DNA of 8,742 bases from Lachnospiraceae bacterium (GCA_017464045.1 JAFUEG010000145.1:1-8742), one strand, 5' to 3'. Shown: positions 1 to 5,888, numbered from the stretch's first letter. Notes: a model not told the origin generated them from the sequence alone. Made by a program: numbers and translations.

Positions 1-101
1 ATGAGCATAACCAAAGGAAATGCGAGACAAAAGATATAGCTTAACGGGTCACGGAGTATTTCCTTTCTGTTTCTTGTTGAAAATGCTTTTATCTTATTCA
101 T
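1..101 (-). CDS. ABC-2 type exporter permease, N-terminal fragment cut by the window edge
   Basis: An open frame starts at an ATG whose first base is 101 and runs off the left end of the window, giving 33 complete codons. The peptide begins MNKIKAFSTRNRKEILRDPL and continues into a hydrophobic stretch (YIFCLAFPLVML). This is typical of ABC-2 family permeases: a short basic cytoplasmic N-terminus with a KEILRDP-like motif leading into the first membrane helix. The start overlaps the last 8 bases of the ATPase gene (94-101). A purine-rich AAAGGGGG ribosome binding site lies 10 nt upstream, inside the ATPase coding sequence, so the two are translationally coupled. It would form the membrane pore powered by the neighbouring ATPase. 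The substrate cannot be told from this fragment. The class is inferred from 33 residues plus context. Confidence 0.75.
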   Translation of the reverse strand, partial: MNKIKAFSTRNRKEILRDPLSYIFCLAFPLVML

Positions 102-831
102 CTTCTGACATCCCCCTTTCAGCTATGGCAACAAATGCCTCTTCAAGTCCTTTCTTACCGGATAATTCTTCCAAATCCGCTACCGTACCGCAGGCTTTGA
201 TTTTCCCTGAAATCATTATAGCGATACGGTCTGACAAATGCTCTGCCTCTTCCATATAGTGAGTGGTAAGTATGATAGTCATTTTGCCTTTCAAGCTCTC
301 TATGGCATGCCAAAGCTCTCTTCTTGCAAGAACATCAAGTCCGAGTGTCGGCTCATCTAAAAATAAAACCTTTGGCTCACTGATTAAAGCCATAGCTATG
401 GAAAGCTTACGCTTCCAGCCACCTGACAAAGTTTTTGCTTTTTGGTTTTCTACCTCTGAGAGGTTAAATATCCTGATAATATTCTCAACCTTTTCATTGA
501 TAACAGCCTTATCCGTATAATAAACAGAAGCCATAAAATCCAGGTTTTCACGTACCGTAAGATTGTCTGCAACCGCTGTATCCTGTGGTGAGATTCCTAT
601 TATTTTTTTGATTTCATCCTTTTCGTCCTTACAGCTTTTTCCGTTGACATATGCTTCCCCCGATGTAGGAGTGGAAAGGCAGGAAAGCATCCTTATTGTA
701 GTGGTTTTACCTGCACCGTTTACACCGAGCAGTGAAAAAAGTTCTCCTTCATTTACGGTAAGATTAAGTGCATCGACAGCTGTTTTGGTTTTGTACTTCT
801 TTGTTAAATCCTTTGTTTCAATAGCGTTCAT
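94..831 (-). CDS. ABC transporter ATP-binding protein (ABC-2 exporter type)
   Basis: This is a complete 245-residue nucleotide-binding subunit that hydrolyses ATP at the inner membrane face to drive a separate permease. Visible motifs in order are Walker A GVNGAGKTT (36-44), a Q-loop glutamine in ISPQD (about 83), the signature LSGGWKRK (135-142), Walker B KVLFLDEP with catalytic E160, the D-loop GLD, and the H-loop histidine in TTHYMEEAEH (191). The signature has W in place of the usual Q, as in many ABC-2 drug or antibiotic exporter ATPases. I chose ATG at 831 over the in-frame GTG at 843 because a GTGAGG ribosome binding site sits 6 nt before it. The upstream GTG is part of that site. It follows the XRE-AbrB regulator by 15 nt and overlaps the permease start, so the three form one operon. 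Drug, peptide or ion export is possible; the substrate is not visible. Confidence 0.93.
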   Translation of the reverse strand: MNAIETKDLTKKYKTKTAVDALNLTVNEGELFSLLGVNGAGKTTTIRMLSCLSTPTSGEAYVNGKSCKDEKDEIKKIIGISPQDTAVADNLTVRENLDFMASVYYTDKAVINEKVENIIRIFNLSEVENQKAKTLSGGWKRKLSIAMALISEPKVLFLDEPTLGLDVLARRELWHAIESLKGKMTIILTTHYMEEAEHLSDRIAIMISGKIKACGTVADLEELSGKKGLEEAFVAIAERGMSEDE

Positions 832-846
832 AATATACCTCACATA

Positions 847-1266
847 TTAATTAAAGTTTTCAATTGGATTTTTCATATTTACAAGCGCGATACCTTTTCC
901 TTCATCACCAAGTACCAAAATAGCATCTCCCGGATTGATATCAAAGATTTTTCTGCAGTTTGCAGGAAGGGTTATCTGACCTTTTTCATTGACCTTACAT
1001 AAGCCGAAAACATGCTTTCCGTCGCCTATATCCTCTTTTGCAGTAAGATTTCGCACTAACGTATCAATGGTTGTTTTATACAAGTCAGCCAGCTTCATAC
1101 AGCTTTCAATATCCGGAAGTGACTCACCCTTTTCCCACTTTGCAACCGCCTGTCGTGATACACCAAGCTTTTCAGCTATCTCTTCCTGTGAATAACCGTT
1201 TTGCTTCCTGTAAACCTTTAAATTACTATATTGAATTCCCATCAAATCATTATATTGAATATCCAT
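847..1266 (-). CDS. XRE-type HTH plus AbrB/SpoVT-type DNA-binding fusion regulator
   Basis: From ATG 1266 the protein is 139 residues. Residues about 16-72 form an XRE/Cro helix-turn-helix (QEEIAEKLGVSRQAVAKWEKGESLPD). Residues about 86-130 form an AbrB/SpoVT/MazE-like swapped-hairpin domain (KVNEKGQITLPANCRKIFDI followed by NPGDAILVLGDE). Two DNA-binding modules in one small protein suggest a cytoplasmic transcription factor, probably controlling its own operon with the exporter 15 nt downstream. The open frame extends upstream to TTG 1362, but that codon is the -35 hexamer of a good promoter, so the long form is unlikely. ATG 1266 and ATG 1242 are both plausible starts. Each begins one copy of a 24-bp tandem duplication, and neither has a strong ribosome binding site at normal spacing. 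The domain call is firm; the start and the ligand or signal are uncertain. Confidence 0.88.
   Translation of the reverse strand: MDIQYNDLMGIQYSNLKVYRKQNGYSQEEIAEKLGVSRQAVAKWEKGESLPDIESCMKLADLYKTTIDTLVRNLTAKEDIGDGKHVFGLCKVNEKGQITLPANCRKIFDINPGDAILVLGDEGKGIALVNMKNPIENFN
1219..1266 (-). repeat. 24-bp tandem duplication carrying two candidate start codons
   Basis: On the minus strand two consecutive 24-nt units, 1266-1243 and 1242-1219, match at 19 of 24 positions. They encode MDIQYNDL and MGIQYSNL. The second unit runs directly into the conserved XRE helix (KVYRKQNGYSQ), so it is probably the ancestral start and the first unit the added copy. The repeat keeps frame, giving proteins of 139 or 131 residues. 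This is seen directly; which ATG is used is not decided by the sequence. Confidence 0.8.
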
Positions 1267-1279
1267 TTCACCACGTATA

Positions 1280-1316
1280 ATCCAATTATCAGTTCTGATG
1301 ATTGAATTTTCTCCTT
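1280..1316 (-). promoter_or_regulatory. Leader inverted repeat with an upstream orphan Shine-Dalgarno site
   Basis: In the predicted leader of the regulator mRNA a strong AAGGAG (1311-1316) lies 44 nt before the first ATG, too far for direct use. Between them is an imperfect 28-bp palindrome (1280-1307). Its centre is ATCAG-AA-CTGAT and its outer arms are ATTCAAT and ATTGGAT. The palindrome may be an operator next to the transcription start, or an RNA hairpin that brings the site closer to the ATG. No ATG, GTG or TTG stands at normal spacing after the AAGGAG. Only the sequence pattern is certain. Confidence 0.45.
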
Positions 1317-1333
1317 TCTCTCGCCTCGTATAT

Positions 1334-1362
1334 ATTAAATCACTCATAAAATGTAACGTCAA
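1334..1362 (-). promoter_or_regulatory. Sigma-A-type promoter for the regulator-exporter operon
   Basis: On the minus strand the -35 box TTGACG (1362-1357) is followed after exactly 17 nt by the -10 box TTTAAT (1339-1334). Each matches five of six consensus bases. Transcription would start near 1327, upstream of the AAGGAG and palindrome and about 60 nt before ATG 1266. The regulator, ATPase and permease follow with tight spacing, so this is probably the promoter for all three. Confidence 0.7.
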
Positions 1363-1372
1363 TATACCGAAA

Positions 1373-1417
1373 TTAACATTTATGTTAAGAATGATAACAT
1401 TTTACGAAAATGTTATC
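1373..1417. promoter_or_regulatory. Two perfect palindromes upstream of the regulator promoter (candidate operators)
   Basis: The first palindrome is TTAACAT-TT-ATGTTAA (1373-1388). The second (1393-1417) has arms GATAACATTTT and AAAATGTTATC around a 3-nt centre. Both have TAACAT and ATGTTA half-sites with different spacing. A related ATGTGACAT lies at 1431-1439, and ATGTAA at 1351-1356 falls in the promoter spacer. They begin about 10 bp upstream of the -35 box. Neither palindrome is followed by a convincing T-run, so binding sites are more likely than terminators. The adjacent XRE-AbrB protein is the obvious candidate binder, by inference only. Confidence 0.55.
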
Positions 1418-1451
1418 TGTCAAAAACAAAATGTGACATGCGAAGCGTGTT

Positions 1452-1572
1452 GGTTATATAGCGGTATAAAAATAAGGAGCATCGAAAAGTTGCTAAGCAA
1501 ATCGTGAGCGATAGCGAGATTTGCGTGTAACTGTTTCGATGCTTCTTATTTTTTATATCATGCTATATAACC
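1452..1572. repeat. 121-bp long-hairpin intergenic element (copy A)
   Basis: The segment is a near-complete inverted repeat. Outer arms are GGTTATATAGC (1452-1462) and GCTATATAACC (1562-1572), then AT-rich arms, then GCATCGAAA (1479-1487) pairing with TTTCGATGC (1534-1542). Near the tip are GCTAAGCA (1492-1499) and TGCGTGTA (1522-1529), whose GCA/TGC and the adjoining AATC/GATT pair. GCTAA and GTGTA remain as an internal loop, and the tip loop is GTGAGCGATAGCGA. The conserved words recur in the element at 3585-3763 with different helix sequence. It sits right after the hflC stop and shows no credible coding. It may be a REP- or MITE-like repeat or a structured transcript end; I do not recognise a named family. 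Confidence 0.8.
1464..1557. terminator. Probable bidirectional intrinsic terminator formed by hairpin element A
   Basis: The GCATCGAAA/TTTCGATGC stem is flanked on both sides by AT-rich runs. In the minus direction, after hflC, the stem is followed by TCCTTATTTTTATAC. In the plus direction it is followed by TTCTTATTTTTTATA. This would end the hflK-hflC transcript and insulate the regulator promoter. The hairpin is longer than a typical terminator and the T-runs also pair with each other, so efficiency is uncertain. Confidence 0.55.
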
Positions 1573-1580
1573 GACCCACT

Positions 1581-2474
1581 CTATTCTATTCCGTAAAGAA
1601 TTTTTACAAGTTCGGAGTCTTTGTCAAGTATAAGCGTGTTATTATTACCTTTTAAAGATGCCTTCAATGCATCAAGTCCTCTTATATAGTTATAAAAATC
1701 AGCCTTATCCGGATCATTATAGGCTTCAGAAAGAATGCGCATATATTCCGCTTCACCTTCTGCAATAATTGTTTCCGCATCCTTTTCAGCATCAGCTAAT
1801 GTTATGGCAACTTCCTTGTCAGTTTCATTTTTAATTATCTGTGCTTCAGAATCACCTTTTGCCGTATAGCTTGCTGCTATATTTTCTCTTTCAGATATCA
1901 TTCTTTCGTAAACAGCTGCCTTATTGTCCTCAGGTAAATCTAAAGCCTTAATCTCAGCTGTAACAATAGTAATCCCATACCCTTCCATATCAGAATTTGC
2001 AGCCTCAGTTATTATTTCGGTAAGCACTGTTCCTCTTGCAGCTATAACTTCATCCTGTGTCATTGATGATATAGTATTCTTTGTTGCATTATATACTGCA
2101 GCATCTATACGCTCCTCTGCTCTGGCATCTACTGCACTTAAGGTCTTATAATACTTAGTCGAATCAGTTACTTTCCATATAACATAATCATCTGCAATCA
2201 TGGATTTTTTATCTTTAGTAATAACATCACTTGTAGGTATATCATATACCCTGTTTCCGGCATAAACCTCCTGCACATCATCCACGAAAGGAATCTTAAA
2301 ATGTAAACCTGCATCTGATTCAATCTTTAAAATCTTGCCAAATCTTTTAACGATTGCCTGCGAATTATATTGCACCGTATAAAAAGAATTGCTTATAACA
2401 ATAATTACAAACAAAAGGACTATAACTAATAATATCGATTTTGTCATAGATTTCTTAGTAGTCTGTTTCGCCAT
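1581..2474 (-). CDS. hflC: HflC-like SPFH/band 7 membrane protein
   Basis: The protein has 297 residues from ATG 2474. A short basic N-terminus precedes one membrane anchor (about 13-30, SILLVIVLLFVIIVISN). The SPFH/band 7 domain follows, opening with the family-typical QAIVKRFGKI and AGLHFKIPFVDDVQ. A helical region about 180-250 is rich in E, A and K (ERENIAASYTAKGDSEAQ, AEKDAETIIAEGEAEYMRIL) and would pack against HflK. In studied bacteria HflK and HflC form a membrane cage around the FtsH protease and modulate it. That role here is inferred from family. ATG 2483 directly abuts the AGGAGG site (2484-2489) with no spacing, whereas ATG 2474 has 9 nt, so I chose 2474. It overlaps the end of hflK by 20 nt and is presumably coupled to it. 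Element A follows its stop as probable terminator. Confidence 0.88.
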   Translation of the reverse strand: MAKQTTKKSMTKSILLVIVLLFVIIVISNSFYTVQYNSQAIVKRFGKILKIESDAGLHFKIPFVDDVQEVYAGNRVYDIPTSDVITKDKKSMIADDYVIWKVTDSTKYYKTLSAVDARAEERIDAAVYNATKNTISSMTQDEVIAARGTVLTEIITEAANSDMEGYGITIVTAEIKALDLPEDNKAAVYERMISERENIAASYTAKGDSEAQIIKNETDKEVAITLADAEKDAETIIAEGEAEYMRILSEAYNDPDKADFYNYIRGLDALKASLKGNNNTLILDKDSELVKILYGIE

Positions 2475-3558
2475 TTGTATCATCCTCCTTTTCTGTAGTA
2501 TAATTATTGGTTGTTGTTGAATTTATATCAGCAAAACTTTCTATCGGATATACCTGCTGGGTCTCTCCATCGGTTATGATTATCTTAAGTGAAGGTAAAA
2601 CTTCTTCCATAGTCTCATAAAACATTCTCTTCTTTGTTATAAGAGGATATAGCTTATACTGCTCATATATCTTATCAAGTCTCGCAACCTGGCCCTCTGC
2701 CTCTGCAATACGAGTTGCCTTTTGCGCCTCTGCATCCTTACGAATCCTGTCAGCCTCTGCTGCAGCATTTGGAAGTTCCCTATTTTGATACTGCAATGCA
2801 TTATTTTTAGCTGTATCCGCTCCCTGCTTTGCAGTTTCAACAGACTTAAACGCGGCAATAATATCTGCAGTCGGCGGTTCTGAATCCTGAACTGTTATAT
2901 TAATTACCTGAAGTCCTATATTTCTTTCCGAAAGTTCACGCATCATTTCTTCTTTAACATCGGATTGTATCTGACTCTTAGCTGTAGTCATTGCCTCATC
3001 TACAGTATAATTTCCTACCACTGACCTGATACTCGAAAGTGCTATATCCCTTAAGATTTCCTCGGGATTATTTGAATTATACAGATAAGCAACCGGATCA
3101 GACACCTTATACTCCAGATAAAAATCAATGTTTAACAGGTTAAAATCGGAAGTAATCATTATACCGTCCATCGTATCAGTTATATTTTGTCCATCATTGT
3201 CAATTGTATAACCGACACCTGTTCCGTGTGTTGTTACATCTACTTTTTCAACCTTTTGTATAAATGGAATCTTAAAATAAAGTCCGGCAGTATTTGTTGT
3301 TATAACCTTGCCAAACATAGTAACAACTGCATTTTCCTGTTCACTAACATAATAATAACTGTCAAATACCGCAGACAATAAAATGATTGCTATAATTACA
3401 AATTTGACAATATTTACTGCCCTTTTAACCCTTTTACTTCCAACCTCATCACTGTCATCATCTTTAACTTTATTTTTTGCTTTATCTTTGTCTTTTTCTT
3501 TATCTTCTTCGACATACTCGACATCAATTATGTCATCATCTTTTTTTGATTTACTCAT
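2455..3558 (-). CDS. hflK: HflK-like SPFH/band 7 membrane protein
   Basis: The protein has 367 residues. Residues 1-46 are a highly charged lysine- and aspartate-rich tail (DKEKDKDKAKNKVKDDD) with no obvious fold. One membrane helix follows (about 47-65, NIVKFVIIAIILLSAVF). The SPFH domain begins with EQENAVVTMFGKV and AGLYFKIPFIQKVEKVD, with the HflK-type LEYKVSDPVAYLY near 148-160 and TVQDSEPP near 222-229. A long alanine- and charge-rich coiled helix spans about 235-305 (AAAEADRIRKDAEAQKATR), then a polar, threonine-rich tail. It has a textbook AAAGGAGG ribosome binding site 5 nt before ATG 3558. Its partner hflC overlaps its 3' end. No ftsH is in the window. I find no clear -35/-10 pair just upstream, so its promoter is unresolved, and the palindromic element at 3585-3763 separates it from ftsZ. 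Confidence 0.88.
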   Translation of the reverse strand: MSKSKKDDDIIDVEYVEEDKEKDKDKAKNKVKDDDSDEVGSKRVKRAVNIVKFVIIAIILLSAVFDSYYYVSEQENAVVTMFGKVITTNTAGLYFKIPFIQKVEKVDVTTHGTGVGYTIDNDGQNITDTMDGIMITSDFNLLNIDFYLEYKVSDPVAYLYNSNNPEEILRDIALSSIRSVVGNYTVDEAMTTAKSQIQSDVKEEMMRELSERNIGLQVINITVQDSEPPTADIIAAFKSVETAKQGADTAKNNALQYQNRELPNAAAEADRIRKDAEAQKATRIAEAEGQVARLDKIYEQYKLYPLITKKRMFYETMEEVLPSLKIIITDGETQQVYPIESFADINSTTTNNYTTEKEDDTNGETDY

Positions 3559-3584
3559 TATATCCTCCTTTGAATAAGTATATT

Positions 3585-3763
3585 ATGTGTGTCAGTAGGA
3601 ACGGTTCTCATTGGCACACTTATAAATATGATAAACGTAAGACTGCGTATAAAAATGTGCTAAGCATAGCGTTAGCGTCAGTGAGCTATGCGTGTACATG
3701 TTTTATACGCAGTCGTATTTTACAAAAAGTGTGTCAATAAGAACCGTTCTCACTGACACACTT
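3585..3763. repeat. 179-bp nested palindromic element (copy B)
   Basis: This fills the gap between the ftsZ stop and the hflK ribosome binding site. The outer arms are 37-nt inverted repeats, 3585-3621 and 3727-3763, agreeing at 32 of 37 positions. Each arm is itself nearly self-complementary (GTGTGTCA near one end, TGACACAC or a variant near the other), so the DNA can fold either as one long stem or as two side hairpins plus a central one. The central part (3641-3714) pairs GACTGCGTAT with ATACGCAGTC. It carries the same core as copy A: GCTAAGCA at 3659-3666, TGCGTGTA at 3689-3696, inner helix TAGC/GCTA, and tip loop GTTAGCGTCAGTGA. No credible coding sequence was found. Confidence 0.8.
3721..3763 (-). 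terminator. Intrinsic terminator of ftsZ
   Basis: Seven bases after the ftsZ stop, the minus strand reads through a 37-nt hairpin starting AAGTGTGTCAGTGAGAAC and closing with GTTCTTATTGACACACTT. About 16-18 base pairs form, including two G-U pairs, around a very small loop. The TTTTTGTA tail follows directly. It is also the right-hand arm of the nested palindromic element, so one sequence serves as both repeat arm and terminator. Confidence 0.8.
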
Positions 3764-3770
3764 CTAATAA

Positions 3771-4979
3771 TTAGCCTCTCTTAAGGAAATCAGGTATTTT
3801 GATTCCACCTGCTCCGTTCGGCTGAGCACTTCCTGCAGGCTTAACACCTGCTGCTCCGACATTACTTGCAGGCTGTGGTTTAGCCTGAGTATTAAGCGGT
3901 CTTATATTAGATGCACCTGTTATAGGCTGTCCTGAGTATGTAGGAGTCTTAAGCGGTGTAACTGAAACAGATGCCGGCTTAGCAGCTCCAGCCTGAGTAT
4001 TTGGAACTGAAACTGTAGCTGATGTAGTATTACCTTCAATACCTGTAGCAATTATTGTTATACATACATCCTCACCCATAACATCATTATCAACTGTACC
4101 GAAGATGATATTAGCACCATCTCCTGCAACCTCAGTAAGATATGTAATAGCGTCATATGCTTCTACGATACCGATGTTACCTGAGAAGTTAACAATGATA
4201 TCTGTAGCTCCTGAAACTGTAGTCTCAAGTAATGGGCTGTCCATAGCTGACTTAATAGCGTCAACAGCCTTGTTATCTCCACTTGCTCTACCGATACCGA
4301 TATGAGCAACACCCTTATCTCTCATAACTGTCTGGATATCTGCAAAGTCGAGGTTGATAAGACCCGGCTTATTGATAAGGTCTGTGATACCCTGTACACC
4401 CTGCTGAAGAACCTCATCAGCTTTCTTTAACGCTTCAGGTAAGCTTGTACGCTTATCACAAATCTGAAGAAGCTTATCATTTGGAATGACGATAAGTGTA
4501 TCAACATTTTCCTTAAGCTTAGCAATACCATTTACGGCGTTGTTCATACGTGGTTTACCCTCAAACGAGAAAGGCTTAGTTACAACACCTACAGTAAGTA
4601 TACCAAGGTTTCTTGCTATCTCTGCAACTACAGGAGCTGCACCGGTTCCGGTACCACCACCCATACCACAGGTAACAAATACCATGTTGGCATCTTTCAT
4701 TATATCTGTAATCTCTTCTCTGTTTTCTTCAACTGCTCCTGCACCGATTTCAGGCTTAGCTCCGGCACCAAGTCCTTTGGTAAGCTTTTCACCAATCTGA
4801 ATCTTAGTAGTTGCTCTACTCTGTGATAAAATCTGCTTATCAGTATTTATAGCTATAAGCTCAACACCTTCCACATTTTCATCAATCATTCTGTTAACTG
4901 CGTTGTTACCTGCACCACCTACACCAATTACAAGAATTCTTGCAGGGGTCTTTTCATCGTTTGACTTTATTTCAAGCAA
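3771..4979 (-). CDS. ftsZ: Cell division GTPase FtsZ
   Basis: The protein is a 402-residue tubulin homologue that polymerises into the Z ring at midcell. The GTP-binding domain has [15 protein letters not shown] (17-31), the tubulin signature GGGTGTG (107-113), and INTDKQ (44-49). The T7 synergy loop is NLDFADI (209-215), supplying the catalytic aspartates to the next subunit. The C-terminal subdomain runs to about 318. An A/P/T/N/G-rich linker (about 320-392) without acidic residues leads to the conserved tail [10 protein letters not shown] (393-402), which usually binds anchors such as SepF or FtsA. The start is TTG at 4979, supported by AAGGAGG 8 nt upstream and by the family N-terminus MLEIK; no ATG stands nearer. 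It has its own promoter, a leader stem-loop and a downstream terminator. No ftsA precedes it. Confidence 0.98.
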   Translation of the reverse strand: MLEIKSNDEKTPARILVIGVGGAGNNAVNRMIDENVEGVELIAINTDKQILSQSRATTKIQIGEKLTKGLGAGAKPEIGAGAVEENREEITDIMKDANMVFVTCGMGGGTGTGAAPVVAEIARNLGILTVGVVTKPFSFEGKPRMNNAVNGIAKLKENVDTLIVIPNDKLLQICDKRTSLPEALKKADEVLQQGVQGITDLINKPGLINLDFADIQTVMRDKGVAHIGIGRASGDNKAVDAIKSAMDSPLLETTVSGATDIIVNFSGNIGIVEAYDAITYLTEVAGDGANIIFGTVDNDVMGEDVCITIIATGIEGNTTSATVSVPNTQAGAAKPASVSVTPLKTPTYSGQPITGASNIRPLNTQAKPQPASNVGAAGVKPAGSAQPNGAGGIKIPDFLKRG

Positions 4980-5016
4980 GGTTCTTTCCTCCTTAATAAA
5001 AATTTCACCTTTTTTA

Positions 5017-5054
5017 CCCTTTGTAACAGGGCAAACTTACCCACATTGTTACAA
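5017..5054 (-). promoter_or_regulatory. Stem-loop in the ftsZ mRNA leader
   Basis: On the minus strand TTGTAACA (5054-5047) pairs with TGTTACAA (5028-5021). Inside, GGGTA pairs with TGCCC around an AGTT loop after a 4-nt bulge. It begins a few bases after the predicted transcription start near 5058, so it would cap the 5' end of the transcript. A competing smaller stem, CCCT with AGGG (5017-5031), uses the same CCC. No T-run follows, which argues against a simple terminator. An RNA-stabilising 5' hairpin or a protein site (TTGTAACA repeat) are both possible. Confidence 0.5.
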
Positions 5055-5064
5055 TATTACTCAT

Positions 5065-5093
5065 ATAATATAATTTTTTTGAGAAATAATCAA
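5065..5093 (-). promoter_or_regulatory. Sigma-A-type promoter for ftsZ
   Basis: On the minus strand TTGATT (5093-5088) and TATTAT (5070-5065) are separated by exactly 17 nt of AT-rich DNA. They match 4 and 5 of 6 consensus bases. The site lies in the 143-bp gap after divIB/ftsQ. It gives ftsZ expression independent of readthrough from the dcw operon, which is not blocked by any evident terminator after divIB/ftsQ. Confidence 0.65.
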
Positions 5094-5122
5094 TACTTTT
5101 TTAAGTTTTTATTGCTAAAACT

Positions 5123-5827
5123 CTATTTTTTCTTACTAAAACTTGCTGTTGAATCATTTGAATCGAAATCCTTCATGTAAAGCGTTCCTTCCATCCCTTC
5201 CAGATTGTCAAGAATGCTCCCAAGATTCATCATCTGTATGGCGAGATAATCCCCCTTTCCGAGTTCTATCGTTATCCCTTTGTGCATAAGGATTATTTCA
5301 TTCTCAGCTGTAAATTTTATACCGTCTATATCAAGCTCATATTTGTCTATAAGCTGAGTAATCGTAAGAATTGACTTGAATTTACTTTCATTATCTATCG
5401 GAAGTTTTTTACCCATCTCCCATTCAGTAAAATTCAGTCCTCTGATACATGGCACACCATCAACAATATTCTGCGAAGACTCAAGTACTATACCATCTTT
5501 ATCAAAATATACAAATCCATCCATATATTCAACGCATCCTGCAACCGACTTTTCATAAACAGTTACGGATATTTCGTTTTTAGAATCATAATCAATATCT
5601 ATCTTTGCAACAAAAGGAATATCATCAATAGGTTTAAATTTATTCTGTATGTAAAGGACAAGCGTGTTATTGGCATAACTTTTGCTTCTTACCGCATCAA
5701 TTATTACCTGTTCATCAACTTTCTGGCATCCCGTCACATTTATTACTTTTATCTTAAACGTGCTAATATATGATAAAACACCTATAATCAAAATAAGTAT
5801 TAGCAACAATACATACCTTTTCTTCAT
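5123..5827 (-). CDS. divIB: Cell division protein DivIB/FtsQ
   Basis: This is a 234-residue bitopic membrane protein of the septal FtsQ-L-B (DivIB-DivIC-FtsL) complex. A basic MKKR start precedes one membrane helix (about 5-21). A POTRA domain follows at about 24-92, with the family pattern FKIKVINVTGCQKVDEQVI and, at its end, IDIDYDSKNEISVTVYEKS. The extracellular beta domain spans about 97-223 (GFVYFDKDGIVLESS, GVPCIRGL, IELGKGD, YMKDFDS), then a short Ser/Lys tail. I chose ATG 5827 over ATG 5842 and 5833 because a GAGG site stands 9 nt before it and it gives a clean MKKR-helix N-terminus; the earlier ATGs overlap or abut that site. It lies 61 nt after ftsW when the upstream ATG 5842 is excluded. 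No murG or murB sits between ftsW and this gene. The family is clear from architecture and context; sequence conservation is naturally low. Confidence 0.87.
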   Translation of the reverse strand: MKKRYVLLLILILIIGVLSYISTFKIKVINVTGCQKVDEQVIIDAVRSKSYANNTLVLYIQNKFKPIDDIPFVAKIDIDYDSKNEISVTVYEKSVAGCVEYMDGFVYFDKDGIVLESSQNIVDGVPCIRGLNFTEWEMGKKLPIDNESKFKSILTITQLIDKYELDIDGIKFTAENEIILMHKGITIELGKGDYLAIQMMNLGSILDNLEGMEGTLYMKDFDSNDSTASFSKKK

Positions 5828-5888
5828 GTGCATTATCCTCATTCACTTTAAAACATATAATCCTGCATAAATACACTTTAAATCTTTA

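Noticed and set aside
1267..1362. Extended N-terminus of the XRE-AbrB regulator from TTG 1362 (or ATG 1347)
   Set aside because: TTG 1362 is the -35 hexamer and the next codons cover the spacer and -10 box of a good promoter; the added residues do not resemble the family N-terminus.
1298..1507. Plus-strand 69-codon open frame across the regulator promoter and into hairpin element A
   Set aside because: It runs through operator palindromes and an inverted-repeat arm, has no domain, and its composition looks non-coding.
3571..3606. Promoter for hflK just upstream of its ribosome binding site
   Set aside because: TAATAT and TATACT look like -10 boxes, but no acceptable -35 hexamer stands 16-18 nt upstream, so no call was made.
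3477..3740. Plus-strand 87-codon open frame over the hflK start and element B
   Set aside because: It is antisense to the hflK 5' end and then reads through the palindromic element; the peptide is explained by repeat sequence.
1452..3763. CRISPR array or insertion-sequence remnant
   Set aside because: The two repeats are 2 kb apart and single, with no regular spacers, no transposase remnant and no clear target-site duplications.
4486..4800. Plus-strand 104-codon open frame opposite ftsZ
   Set aside because: It mirrors the Gly/Ala-rich GTPase coding region and gives a low-complexity Ser/Pro/Thr peptide without a ribosome binding site I could support.
5103..5122. Terminator after divIB/ftsQ from the AGTTTT/AAAACT repeat
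   Set aside because: The stem is only six A/T-rich pairs and is followed by A-rich rather than T-rich sequence on the transcribed strand.
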